A stretch of 64,000 nucleotides of DNA from Dictyobacter formicarum (GTDB taxonomy: Bacteria; Chloroflexota; Ktedonobacteria; Ktedonobacterales; Ktedonobacteraceae). The stretch covers positions 43,751-107,750 of the forward strand of contig NZ_BNJJ01000027.1 of NCBI RefSeq assembly GCF_016587435.1. Reading direction: 5' to 3'. Position 1 is the stretch's first letter. Every line of letters begins with the position of its first letter. The position numbers were made by a program, and so were the translations under genes. The notes beneath the pieces were generated by a model, which made no database searches, had not been told where the DNA came from, and saw only the letters and a program-made list of their open reading frames with translations. Below, one piece after another: positions 27,229-36,005 of the stretch.

Positions 27229-27666
27229 TTAGAAGGCGCTTCCCTGGGCGGTAGGATTAACCTGTACGTCTGGGTACTGCTGACGCACCAATCCATCCAG
27301 CATAGTGAAAATTTGTCCGGCCAGGTTAAACTGGCGGAAGGCGCCAAAGCCGGCGGTAAACAGCAAGGGAGCCAGTACCGGAACAAAGACGCTGGCTGCG
27401 CCTATGGCCAGTTTATCTACCCACTTCTGCTGCCCAATAGTCGCCATTATGCCGCCACTGGTGCGCTGCAATGAGAGCGAAAGAGCCGCCTGCAGACCAA
27501 GGACGGCCTCGATGTCGCTACCCTTCTTAAACTGCACCAGGACATGGTCCTGATTGCCAATATATTGTGCTTTATATCCCTGAGCTTGATAAGCATTAAC
27601 CAGATTATTTGCCAATGTTTCAATATTAATTTCCTGATCGCGTAGATTATAGAAACGCGCATCCAT
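27229..27666 (-). CDS. Stand-alone copy of the FHA protein's N-terminal domain
   Basis: The 145-residue protein aligns along its length with residues 1-135 of the neighbour at 25151-26797. Both start MDARFYN, both have QAQGYKAQ/IAQGYQAQ followed by LVQFKKGSD/LIQLKKGGD, and both have a QRTSGGIMATIG/QRTAGGILAMIG block, a hydrophobic stretch and GLVRQQ. Even the ribosome-binding region (TTGGAGGAT) is alike. It lacks the zinc ribbons and FHA domain. This is a tandem duplication followed by divergence, or a split of domain and adaptor. It is probably membrane-associated; function unknown. Confidence 0.75.
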   Translation of the reverse strand: MDARFYNLRDQEINIETLANNLVNAYQAQGYKAQYIGNQDHVLVQFKKGSDIEAVLGLQAALSLSLQRTSGGIMATIGQQKWVDKLAIGAASVFVPVLAPLLFTAGFGAFRQFNLAGQIFTMLDGLVRQQYPDVQVNPTAQGSAF

Positions 27667-27830
27667 GACTTAATCCTCCAATAATTTTATCTTCTATTGT
27701 ATAAAGTATGCGTTAGATGGTATTTAAGAATTCTTCCGTATTTATCTACGCTTTTACTGCCAGAAAGTTGGATATGTTTTCAGCGTGCCGGGAGTCTGGC
27801 ACGCTGAGTCCTGTCATGGCTCACCAGCCT

Positions 27831-27947
27831 GGGGGCGCGGCGCCCCCAATCTCTTTTTCATGTTAGTGCAAGAAGTGCTCTTTGTGCACTTCTTGCACTA
27901 ACATGAAAATCCTTTTGAGCTCCGCAGGAGCGTAGCGTGAGGCGGAG
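27831..27947 (-). repeat. Family A composite hairpin repeat, copy at 27.8 kb
   Basis: In inverted orientation: a GC-rich box CTGGGGGCGCGGCGCCCCC (27830-27848), a perfect 24-bp hairpin (27855-27878 with 27886-27909), then the flank box TTTTGAGCTCCGCAGGAGCG (27913-27932) and TAGCGTGAGGCGGA. It lies between the Ycf48-like gene's stop (27989) and the upstream end of the duplicated-domain gene. Confidence 0.7.
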
Positions 27948-27988
27948 AGACCACGATGGGCAAGGGAGTCAGGCACAGTTTGAGAAGG

Positions 27989-29197
27989 TCAGGATGTGGC
28001 GCTGGTCTTGACAACAGCCCAGCTTTTGCCGCCATCGGTGCTCTGGTAGAGTTGTATGGTGCCAGCCTTTGTGGTACCAATAGCCCAGCCGTTGCCGGCC
28101 GACACAAACTGCAGAGACTCAATTGTGACCACGTCTCCACCTAATTGCGTACCCCGATGCCAGCTTTTACCACCGTCGTTAGTATTGTAGATATTGCCTC
28201 CATTATTGTTACTACCCACCGCCCAGCCTTGATTGGCATTGATGAAACTGACAGTTGTAGTGATGTCAGAGGCGACTGGATTGCTTTTCCAGGTTTTCCC
28301 TCCATCATGCGTGTTGTAAATGACGACCGCGTGACTGTTGTCGACCAGTTGCGCAGGCAGAATACCATCATTCTGTCCGAAAAAAACTGGTGGAAAAGTA
28401 CGGATGGCGCTCTTGCCAGGCAGTGTCAGGGGCTGAACGGTCCAGGTATAGCCAGCGTCAGTACTGGCGTAGAAGATGGGCGTATTCTGCTCGGCAGTAT
28501 ATCCGGTCACCCAGCCCTGTGTAGTGGATTTAAAGCTGATGCCTGTTTTTTCGTTGTTGGCTGGCAAGGCGCTAAGATTGGCGCTGCTCGACTGACTGGC
28601 GTTATCTATTTGATACCAGTTATTGCCACCATCGGTAGTTGATAAAATAGCCACTGGCTCACTGTCAGGCTTGCTGGCACCGTTTTTGAGTAGCAGCCAT
28701 CCATGTAGTGGATCAATAAAGTTGATATTAATGACTCCCTGACCTGATATGGCTAGTGGAGATTCTAGCCATAAATCCCCTCCGGTATAAGTACGCCAGA
28801 TGGAGATTTTGTCATTGACCTGCCCCGCAATCCAGGCGTTTTGAGCATCCAGGAAAGTCGCAGTGCTAAAGGTTGGTTGTGGCGCACCTGCTGTTGGGGT
28901 GATGTCCTTCCATTGCGCCACTCCTTGCGTAGTATGCAGTACATGCCCGTCTGGGGTAACCGCCCAGCCATTTTTGTCGTCGATCATATGGATAGCTTGT
29001 AGCGAAACTGGTTGACTGACTCCAGGGGTCGGCGTGGGCAAAACTACAATCGAATTGTCATCTGAGGTTCCGCCGTTCGCAGCTCCACAACCAGCCAATG
29101 CCAGCAAACAAATAATGCCAAGCAGACTAAAAGAGACCAGAGGCCAGAGGCGCCGGCCAGAGGCCGGCCCAGGCTTACGGTAGCGTGAAGTATGCAT
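27989..29197 (-). CDS. Lipoprotein with Ycf48/BNR-type beta-propeller repeats
   Basis: 402 residues. A basic N-terminus and hydrophobic segment end in a lipobox (LLALAGCG, Cys near residue 37), so the protein is lipid-anchored outside the membrane. The rest is a series of about six repeats with the pattern 'W..G..G.I..T.DGG..W', e.g. WAVGSNNNGGNIYNTNDGG and AILSTTDGGNNWYQ, typical of Ycf48-like and BNR/sortilin-type propellers. In phototrophs Ycf48 helps assemble photosystem II. This organism shows no photosynthesis genes, so here it is only a propeller of unknown role. GAGGA before the ATG supports the start. Confidence 0.82.
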   Translation of the reverse strand: MHTSRYRKPGPASGRRLWPLVSFSLLGIICLLALAGCGAANGGTSDDNSIVVLPTPTPGVSQPVSLQAIHMIDDKNGWAVTPDGHVLHTTQGVAQWKDITPTAGAPQPTFSTATFLDAQNAWIAGQVNDKISIWRTYTGGDLWLESPLAISGQGVININFIDPLHGWLLLKNGASKPDSEPVAILSTTDGGNNWYQIDNASQSSSANLSALPANNEKTGISFKSTTQGWVTGYTAEQNTPIFYASTDAGYTWTVQPLTLPGKSAIRTFPPVFFGQNDGILPAQLVDNSHAVVIYNTHDGGKTWKSNPVASDITTTVSFINANQGWAVGSNNNGGNIYNTNDGGKSWHRGTQLGGDVVTIESLQFVSAGNGWAIGTTKAGTIQLYQSTDGGKSWAVVKTSATS

Positions 29198-29330
29198 ATG
29201 TTAATTCCTCTAGAGATATATGTTGTCTGTAGAAAGTAATAACTCCTCCGTATTGTATGTGCCATCGCACATAATTACAACGTCTCCGACCATAATTTAT
29301 GCAAAGCTGAAAACAATAAAAAATATGACT

Positions 29331-29383
29331 TATAGAGCGTGATGTATATGGTACAGCGCACACCATATACATCACGCTCTATA
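29331..29383. repeat. Perfect 22-bp hairpin upstream of the lipoprotein gene
   Basis: Arms 29331-29352 and 29362-29383 are fully complementary around a 9-base loop. It lies between the family A copy at 29427-29570 and the divergently placed lipoprotein start at 29197, with an A-rich tract after it. It could be the terminator of the ABC exporter transcript (minus) or an extra mobile hairpin. Confidence 0.6.
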
Positions 29384-29426
29384 GAAGATAAAAAAAGTGT
29401 TTGAAAGCCATATATTTCGCGCCTTC

Positions 29427-29570
29427 GGCCCCTGACGCTTCGCACCTGCGGTGCTCAAAATTATTTTTTATGATGTGGTGTGAAACCTGTGCTCAGCACA
29501 AGTTTCACACCACATCATAAAAAAGGCTCGGCCGCGCATGCGGACGTCCGCACGGGGTGCTTTGCTTCCC
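29427..29570 (+). repeat. Family A composite hairpin repeat, fullest copy
   Basis: Left box GCGCCTTCGGCCCCTGACGC and TTCGCACCTGCGGTGCTCAA (from 29425), then a 29-bp hairpin with one mismatch (29464-29492 with 29496-29524). Right box GGCTCGGCCGCGCATGCGG, ACGTCCGCACGGGG and TGCTTTGCTTCCC follows. Box order and box sequence match the inverted copy at 58441-58599, while the hairpin stem sequence is different. It is directly downstream of the ABC exporter gene. Confidence 0.75.
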
Positions 29571-29598
29571 ATGACCATGGGAAGCATGCATCTCCCTT

Positions 29599-31596
29599 TT
29601 AAACTATGGTTTCTTCTTCGTCGAGGATGGCTTTGCCAAACTGTTCGTTGTAGAGGCGCGCATACATACCGCCTGCTGTTAGGAGCTCCTCGTGCGTTCC
29701 ACGCTCGACGATTTCTCCTTTATCAACTACCAGGATGATGTCAGCGGAAAGAATGGTAGAGAGGCGGTGCGCGATGGCCAGGGTGGTGCGTCCCTTCATT
29801 AATGGCTCCAACGCAGCCTGAATCAGGCGTTCGGAGTGCGTGTCCAGGGCGCTGGTGGCCTCGTCAAGAATCAGGATGCGCGGATTCTTAAGGATCACGC
29901 GGGCGATGGCGATGCGTTGTTTTTCGCCGCCTGAGAGCCGGTAGCCGCGCTCGCCTACGATGGTATCGTAGCCATCGGAGAGCTCCATGATACGATCATG
30001 AATGGCGGCAGCTTTGGTGGCCGCGATCATCTCTTCCTCGGTCGCATCCGCACGCGCATACAGCAGATTGTCGCGTACCGATGAGTGTAACAGATAGGTC
30101 TCTTGCGTAACCACGCCGATGAGCTCGCCAAGCGAGGCCAGGGCAATATCTTTGACGTTGTGGCTATCGATTTCTACTGATCCTTCATCGACATCATAAA
30201 GTCGGGGCACCATATAAGTTATGGTCGTCTTGCCAGCCCCGCTGGGTCCTACCAGCGCAGCAAGTTGGCCGGGCTGAATCTCGAAAGAGACGTTCCGCAG
30301 CGTCTGGCGTGGCTCTTCTGGAACTTCCAAAACAGCTGCGCTGGACTTGCCATTGTGCCCATTCTTGCTCTCTTCTGCAGCCGCTCCGTTATCAGTTGGC
30401 AGACGACGCAGAGAGAATAAGCCGCGTTTACCGTTACTGCCATTTTTGGCTGCGGCTTCAGGCAAAGGAATCAGTATGTCTGGAAGATCCTTTTTGTAGG
30501 TAAATGAGACGTTATTGAAGGTGACACGACCACGAGACTGATCAGTCGTCAGGCGCAAAGCGTTGGGCTTGTCTTTGATTTCAATCGGGATGTCCAGATA
30601 CTCGAATATGCGATCAAAGAGGGCCAGGGAACCCTGGACATCAACTTGGATCGATAAGAGCTGACCGATTGGGAAGAAGATACGGCTCTGAAGGGTAGTG
30701 AACGCCACAATCTTACCGAAGGTCATGAAGGGGTCGCTATGCGAGATGATCTGTGCTCCAGCCACCAGGTAAACAACGGCTGGGATGATCGAGAAGAAGA
30801 TGTTGATCGACATGAAGAACCAGCGTCCAATCATTTGCTGGCGTACTTCGAGGTCGGTTAGCTTCTGGTTCTCTTTCTCGAACAGCTCTTGTGCGTATTT
30901 CTGCCGACCAAAGGTTTTCATGAGCAGGATGCCGCTGACGGATAGGGTTTCTTGCATCATGGCGGTCATAGAGGCCATAGTCTGCTGGGTCTCTTTGCTG
31001 GTGATGCGACGAATACCACCAACTTTGACGGTGATCCAGAGAAAGAGTGGCAAGAGCCCTAATGAGATAAGGGTCAATATGGGACTGAGTAGCAACATGG
31101 CGATGATGGTGCTGACAACGGTTGAGATATTTGAGACGATGCTGGTAGCGGTGTTGGTGACCACCGATTGCACGCCGTTGACATCATTGGAGAGCCGCGA
31201 CTGAATCTCGCCGGTACGCGTGGCGGTAAAGAAGCGCAGGGACATATTCTGGAGATGCTGATAGAGACGGTTGCGGAAGTCTCGCATCACGCGCTGTCCG
31301 ATGATGTTATTAAGATAGGATTGCCAGACGCCAATCAGACCTGTGATAATCGGTGTAATGATCATGATGCTGACATAAATGATCAGCAGGGGCATATTCT
31401 TTTTTAAGATGGCATCGTCAAAGACACGCTCAATCAATAAAGGATTGATTAGCCCCAACACCGTGGTCACAATAATAGCGATCAAAACGAGCACAACCTG
31501 CCATTTGTACGGCTTAAATGCTTCAACAACGCGCCTGACTGTGCGAGCATCGGTCTTACGGCCCCGAAGCTTCTGCTCCTCTAAGTAGGAGGACAT
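29599..31596 (-). CDS. ABC exporter, fused transmembrane and ATPase domains
   Basis: 665-residue half-transporter of the type-IV (MsbA/lipid-drug export) fold that works as a dimer. Six hydrophobic segments fill residues about 30-310. In the ATPase part Walker A is GPSGAGKTT, the signature LSGGEKQR and Walker B ILILDEATSALD, all intact. Unusual: between the first strands of the ATPase domain and Walker A lies an extra ~55-residue Gly/Asn/Lys-rich insert (AAAKNGSNGKRGLFSLRR through NGHNGKSSAA). Substrate unknown. It appears to be a single gene. The start at 31596 follows GGGAGGG closely. Family certain, cargo not. Confidence 0.93.
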   Translation of the reverse strand: MSSYLEEQKLRGRKTDARTVRRVVEAFKPYKWQVVLVLIAIIVTTVLGLINPLLIERVFDDAILKKNMPLLIIYVSIMIITPIITGLIGVWQSYLNNIIGQRVMRDFRNRLYQHLQNMSLRFFTATRTGEIQSRLSNDVNGVQSVVTNTATSIVSNISTVVSTIIAMLLLSPILTLISLGLLPLFLWITVKVGGIRRITSKETQQTMASMTAMMQETLSVSGILLMKTFGRQKYAQELFEKENQKLTDLEVRQQMIGRWFFMSINIFFSIIPAVVYLVAGAQIISHSDPFMTFGKIVAFTTLQSRIFFPIGQLLSIQVDVQGSLALFDRIFEYLDIPIEIKDKPNALRLTTDQSRGRVTFNNVSFTYKKDLPDILIPLPEAAAKNGSNGKRGLFSLRRLPTDNGAAAEESKNGHNGKSSAAVLEVPEEPRQTLRNVSFEIQPGQLAALVGPSGAGKTTITYMVPRLYDVDEGSVEIDSHNVKDIALASLGELIGVVTQETYLLHSSVRDNLLYARADATEEEMIAATKAAAIHDRIMELSDGYDTIVGERGYRLSGGEKQRIAIARVILKNPRILILDEATSALDTHSERLIQAALEPLMKGRTTLAIAHRLSTILSADIILVVDKGEIVERGTHEELLTAGGMYARLYNEQFGKAILDEEETIV

Positions 31597-32046
31597 CCCC
31601 CTCCCATGCGATGAAAACCCATACCTGTTTCTCTCCCAGAAAGATTCTTTCTTAACTGCTTTGTAACTTTGCGCGCAAAGTCTGAAGTATAATCATCATA
31701 AATTCTTCTATTAAGATAGTATAGTAGATTTTTTTGTTGAGCGCACTGTCCAAGAAGACGGTTTTTCAGCCTGTCGATTTTACCAGGATGTACCAACGCC
31801 GTAGGTTCGGCCCTCGCGCCCGATTTCTCTCTCGACGCACGTTAACATTTCCTGGTGGAGAAAATAACACCGGATCAGTCGTTATAAATATAGGAAAACT
31901 CAGCGACCACTACTGACTGGTTACAGCCTGTAAAGAGCAGACTGAGCCATTTGTACTATTAAACAGGACCTTAACCAGGCAAACACCGTATCTTCACCAT
32001 CACCATGGTATACTTCAGTACATGATTATACGTAGTTGTTTCTAGT
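31597..32046. other. Intergenic region upstream of the glmS ribozyme
   Basis: It contains a family B REP-like unit at 31802-31833 (TAGGTTCGGCCCTCGCGCCC, then GATTTCTCTCTC). It also has a loose nag-operator-like sequence at 32006-32033 (TGGTATA, then after 14 bases TATACGT), about 15 bases before the ribozyme. The glmS promoter must lie in this stretch, but no consensus pair is clear. Confidence 0.4.
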
Positions 32047-32200
32047 AGCGCATGGGCCGGGCTAGAGGAGGAAGCCCGGTTGACGAGGAGGAGGCTGTTC
32101 GGAATTATCAGCGGGGAGCCTCCAGGGGTTATCACGTCCCTGAGAAGAGAACACACAACGCCTGCCGGTAACGACCAGGACAAACCGTTCTCAGTGATGT
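32047..32200 (+). ncRNA. glmS ribozyme (GlcN-6-P-sensing self-cleaving RNA)
   Basis: Placed 50 bases upstream of glmS. The cleavage-site region AGCGCA starts at 32047, with A-1 = 32047 and G1 = 32048. GGGCCGGGC pairs with GCCCGG, and the signature GTTGACGAGG follows at 32079-32088. AGGAGGCT pairs with AGCCTCC across GGAATTATCAGCGGGG, the counterpart of the AUUUAUCGGCGGAUG core. A CAGGG/CCCTG stem and a GAGAA/TTCTC pairing with GGTAACGACCAGGACAAACC complete the P3/P4 region. Known mechanism: GlcN-6-P acts as the cleavage cofactor and the cut mRNA is degraded, giving feedback on GlmS. Confidence 0.92.
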
Positions 32201-32250
32201 AGTAGAACAATCTAGTTTTATTACTACAATATAGAAAGGTACCCGACACC

Positions 32251-34119
32251 ATGTGCGGTATCATAGGCTACGTCGGCTCAAAAGAGATCGATGTCACTTC
32301 CATATTGCTTGATGGCCTCTCCAAGCTCGAATATCGCGGATATGACTCCGCTGGTATTGCGGTTTTAAATTCCACCGGTACGATTGATCTCCATCGCCAG
32401 GCAGGCAAAATTGCTAATCTTGTTGCGACCGTTGAAAATGGTTCTCGCCCTGGTGATAGCACGCTCGGTATTGGCCATACGCGCTGGGCAACCCATGGGC
32501 GACCAAACGATACCAATGCCCATCCCCATCCCGATTGCAGTGGCAGTCTGACAGTTGTGCATAATGGCATTATCGAAAATTATGCTGAACTGCGGCGTGC
32601 GCTACAGCAAGATGGCCACGTTTTCCAGTCCGAGACCGATAGCGAGGTGCTGGCCCATCTGATTGAACGCGAATACTTTGGTGCGGCCAATCATGACCTG
32701 GTGCTGGCTGTGCGCACAGCCCTGCAACACGTGACTGGCGCTTATTCTATCGGCGTGGTGAGCCGCGAACATCCCGATCTGTTGGTCGGAGCCCGTTGTG
32801 CCGGTCCCTTGATTGTAGGATTGGGAGAAAACGAGCAGTTCCTGGCCTCCGATATTCCCGCCATCCTCAAGCATACGCGCCGCATCCTGATTCTCGAAGA
32901 GGGAGAAGTAGCCGAGCTGCGTCCTGAGGGCGTGAAATTGACAACTCTGTATGGAACGGCTATCGAGCGTGCACCCTTGACGATCGATTGGGATATTGAA
33001 GCGGCTGAAAAAGGTGGCTATCCGCATTTTGTGATCAAAGAAATCAACGAGCAGCCAGAGGCTCTGCGCCGCGCATTGACCGGTCGCAGCCGCGATGGTC
33101 AGCTTCACCTGCCTGAACTTGAACGCATGGAACATGCAGGGCTGCTCAATAATATTCAGCGTATCCTCGTCGTCGCCTGCGGCACCTCCTACCACGCCGG
33201 AATGATCGCCAAATATGCTATCGAGAAGTGGGCGCGTATCCCGGTTGAGACCATCACGGCCGCCGAATTCCGCTACTGCGATCCCATCGTCGGACCCGAG
33301 ACCCTCTGTATCGCCGTCACCCAATCAGGTGAGACAGCCGATACGCTGGTCGGTATCCGCCAGGCTCGCGAACATGGGGCCCCGGTGATCGCCGTCACTA
33401 ATATAGTCTCCAGCGCCATCACCCGCCTGGCCGATGCAGTACTCTATCTGCAGGCGGGTCCTGAGATTGGTGTGGTCGCCACCAAGACCTTTGTCAGCTC
33501 GGTTGCGGTCCTCTACATGCTGGGACTCTACCTGGGTCAATCGCGTGATCGCATCCACGAAGATCAGATGCGCGAATTCCTGACTTCTCTGGATCAACTC
33601 CCTGACCAGATTCAGCGTATTCTCGACCAGGCCAACAGCGAGGGCGATATCATCGAGCCTCTGGCTAAAAGCATGGCGACAGTCAACAGCATCATGTTCA
33701 TCGGCCGTGGCGTTGGCTATCCTACTGCCTTGGAGGGCGCCCTAAAGCTCAAGGAGATCTCATACATCCACGCCGAAGGCTTCCCGGCTGGCGAGCTCAA
33801 GCACGGCTCAATCGCTCTGCTCGATCCCGCAACGCCACTGATAGGTATCGCCACCACCTCTCATGTCTATGAGAAAGTGGTCAGCAACATCCAGGAAGTC
33901 CGCGCGCGCGATGCCCATATCATCGTCGTTGCCACCGAAGGAGACGAAAACATTCGCCAGCACGCCAACGACATCATGTACGTCCCGGCCACGCTCGAAG
34001 TCTTCAGTCCCCTGCTGGCCTCGGTACCATTGCAGCTCTTTGCCTACCACGTAGCCGTCGCCCGTGGCTGCAACGTCGACCAGCCCCGCAACCTCGCCAA
34101 ATCCGTCACCGTCGAATAA
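32251..34119 (+). CDS. glmS: Glutamine-fructose-6-phosphate aminotransferase (isomerizing)
   Basis: Makes glucosamine-6-phosphate from fructose-6-P and glutamine, the first step of UDP-GlcNAc and peptidoglycan synthesis. 622 residues, full length. N-terminal glutaminase with nucleophile Cys2 (MCGIIGYVG) and later HTRWATHG and HNGIIENY. Two SIS isomerase domains follow (CGTSYHAG, TQSGETADT; FIGRGVGYPTALEGALKLKE), and the end DQPRNLAKSVTVE is standard. Expression is under the ribozyme in its leader. It is functionally linked to the amino-sugar cluster at 44-57 kb, which yields the same product from the degradative side. Confidence 0.98.
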   Translation: MCGIIGYVGSKEIDVTSILLDGLSKLEYRGYDSAGIAVLNSTGTIDLHRQAGKIANLVATVENGSRPGDSTLGIGHTRWATHGRPNDTNAHPHPDCSGSLTVVHNGIIENYAELRRALQQDGHVFQSETDSEVLAHLIEREYFGAANHDLVLAVRTALQHVTGAYSIGVVSREHPDLLVGARCAGPLIVGLGENEQFLASDIPAILKHTRRILILEEGEVAELRPEGVKLTTLYGTAIERAPLTIDWDIEAAEKGGYPHFVIKEINEQPEALRRALTGRSRDGQLHLPELERMEHAGLLNNIQRILVVACGTSYHAGMIAKYAIEKWARIPVETITAAEFRYCDPIVGPETLCIAVTQSGETADTLVGIRQAREHGAPVIAVTNIVSSAITRLADAVLYLQAGPEIGVVATKTFVSSVAVLYMLGLYLGQSRDRIHEDQMREFLTSLDQLPDQIQRILDQANSEGDIIEPLAKSMATVNSIMFIGRGVGYPTALEGALKLKEISYIHAEGFPAGELKHGSIALLDPATPLIGIATTSHVYEKVVSNIQEVRARDAHIIVVATEGDENIRQHANDIMYVPATLEVFSPLLASVPLQLFAYHVAVARGCNVDQPRNLAKSVTVE

Positions 34120-34127
34120 AAAACACC

Positions 34128-34153
34128 GATGGGGCATGCACGCATGCCCCATC
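34128..34153 (+). terminator. Hairpin after glmS
   Basis: Twelve-base arms GATGGGGCATGC (34128-34139) and GCATGCCCCATC (34142-34153) form a perfect palindrome-like stem nine bases after the stop. There is no T tract; the next bases begin a family B repeat. It may act as a weak terminator or a 3' stabiliser. Confidence 0.5.
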
Positions 34154-34157
34154 ACCA

Positions 34158-34189
34158 TAGGTTCGGGTCTTGCACCCGATTTCCCTCTC
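34158..34189 (+). repeat. Family B REP-like unit after glmS
   Basis: TAGGTTCGGGTCTTGCACCC, then GATTTCCCTCTC, close to the units at 31802-31833 and 57056-57082. The core CGGGT-CTTGC-ACCCG is itself a small hairpin. Confidence 0.6.
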
Positions 34190-34304
34190 ACCCCACGAAA
34201 ACGTTGGATAAATTCGAGCCTCAGGATCGCTTATCTCAGAAACCCTACCTTGCTCAGCTTCATTGCCATGCATCCAATGGGCCATCCCCTATTCGTCGTC
34301 GCGG

Positions 34305-35801
34305 TCAGGCTGACGCTTCAGACTCCACAGGTCGTTCCAGGTATTCTTCCTTAATTTCTTTGGGACCAAAAGGCCAGGTGTGTTCAACGAAACGAGCCCA
34401 GAAGAGGTAAGCAATGATACCTAATACTGTCCATGCGACAGCCATTAGCATCGGATTCGTCCATATCGGCAAGATAAACTGGGTTCCACTCAGGCCCGAT
34501 GACACAAAGACATAAACCCAGCCAATCAGCGCAAGGATGCTGAACAGTGGATAAAGCCACATGCGATAGGGACGCTTCAGGTCAGGCTGTCTGCGGCGTA
34601 AGACTGTCAATGCGGCTACCTGGCCCAGCGCTTGCACAATCACAATAACAGCGGTAAGGATAGCAATGATAGTTCCAAGAGGGAGAATGGAAGCAACGGC
34701 GGTAATTATGCACATAACAATTAAGGCGACATGTGGAAAGTGATAGCGTGGATGCAACTTACCAAATTGCCGCAGGAAGACACCATCACGAGCAGCATTA
34801 TATGGTACACGCGAACCTCCCAGAAGCCCAGCAAAGACCGAGGCAAAGGCCGTGATAAGAATAAGAACTGTCACAACGCTTGAAATACCTTTTCCCCAGG
34901 CCGTCTCCAGAACAAGAGAAGCAACAGAGTTTGACTTCGCCACAACTTGCCAGGGAACAACGCCCATAACCCCGATGTTGAGTGCGAGATAAAGCAACAT
35001 CATGCCAAAGATAGAGATCATAATGGACCAGGGCACAACACGCCCGGGATTGCGTACCTCGGCTCCCATGTAAGCTGTCGTATTATACCCCAGGTAATCA
35101 TAAATGCCGATGATCAGGCCTGCACCCAGCCCACCAAAGAAGTGGCTGTCTAAAGTGAAGGCATTCGATGGATAGCTAAAAGCCAGCGTCGGGTTAAAAT
35201 GGGTGAATGATGCCACAATCACTGTACCGATGGAGATTAGCATAATTACAAACAAGACATTGCTAAGGATACCAATCGACTCGATGCGGCGATAAAGAGC
35301 AAAAAGAACGACGCCGGTCAACGCGAACGAGACAAGATCGATTTGCCACCAGGTCATATTGGGCCAGAGATAGCCGAGGTATGAGACCAATCCATTGATA
35401 CCGGTCGACATAATAAGAGGAATGAAGAGAACCGCGGTCCAGGTAAAAATGAACGGCATTAAACGACCAGTTCGATACTGAAAAGCTTCACGGAGATAGA
35501 TGTAGGTGCCTCCTGCTCCAGGCATGGCAGCTCCAAGCTCAGCCCAGATCAATCCATCGGCCAGGGCTAGCAGTGCTCCAGCAATCCAACCGAGGATAGC
35601 CTGCGGGCCGCCAAAGGCCGCTACCATGAGGGGAATTGTGATGAACGGTCCAATGCCACACATCTGGGTCATGTTAATCGCTACTGCTGTTCGCAAATTA
35701 ACACTACGTACAAACCCGACATTCGTTCGGTCTGCTGCTCCACGTTGTGCAGTTCCTGTGGAATCTCCCTTTGCTTCCTCATTCAGACTTGAAGAACTCA
35801 C
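34305..35801 (-). CDS. APC-family amino acid permease
   Basis: 498-residue integral membrane transporter with twelve hydrophobic segments. The first contains the helix-breaking stretch MTQMCGIGPFITIPL (GxG-type substrate site of the APC fold). PGAGGTYIYLREAF follows in the loop before TM3, and GGSRVPYNAARDGVFL later, both family marks. It probably takes up an amino acid or polyamine by cation symport; the substrate cannot be read. The GTG start at 35801 has AAAGGAGGT five bases upstream. It is divergent from the ROK regulator, sharing a 204-base region with a candidate operator, which suggests control by that regulator. Confidence 0.88.
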   Translation of the reverse strand: MSSSSLNEEAKGDSTGTAQRGAADRTNVGFVRSVNLRTAVAINMTQMCGIGPFITIPLMVAAFGGPQAILGWIAGALLALADGLIWAELGAAMPGAGGTYIYLREAFQYRTGRLMPFIFTWTAVLFIPLIMSTGINGLVSYLGYLWPNMTWWQIDLVSFALTGVVLFALYRRIESIGILSNVLFVIMLISIGTVIVASFTHFNPTLAFSYPSNAFTLDSHFFGGLGAGLIIGIYDYLGYNTTAYMGAEVRNPGRVVPWSIMISIFGMMLLYLALNIGVMGVVPWQVVAKSNSVASLVLETAWGKGISSVVTVLILITAFASVFAGLLGGSRVPYNAARDGVFLRQFGKLHPRYHFPHVALIVMCIITAVASILPLGTIIAILTAVIVIVQALGQVAALTVLRRRQPDLKRPYRMWLYPLFSILALIGWVYVFVSSGLSGTQFILPIWTNPMLMAVAWTVLGIIAYLFWARFVEHTWPFGPKEIKEEYLERPVESEASA

Positions 35802-35870
35802 GGTTTACCTCCTTTTGCAGCTGTTTATAGATGATAGGCAAATAGTGTGATATTATATTATAGTCTTATA

Positions 35871-35889
35871 GTTAGTATAGTTTCCTAAC
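35871..35889. promoter_or_regulatory. Candidate ROK operator between permease and regulator
   Basis: GTTAG-N9-CTAAC (TTAGTATAGTTTCCTAA core) is an inverted repeat in the divergent region, reminiscent of XylR-type ROK operators (TTAGTTTG...CAAACTAA). Only one copy is seen. Confidence 0.4.
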
Positions 35890-36005
35890 TTTAGCGTGTC
35901 AAGATGGTTGATCGCTTTCTCGCTGCTTTGTCTCTATTGTTTTACAACGTGGTCAACATCATTTAGAATATACAAGTCCTTTCGTTACTGCTAAGGAGCC
36001 AATCT

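Noticed and set aside
27229..27666. Pseudogene or truncated remnant of the FHA protein
   Set aside because: It has its own ribosome-binding site, an intact frame, a proper end and diverged but domain-conserving sequence, so it looks like a functional gene.
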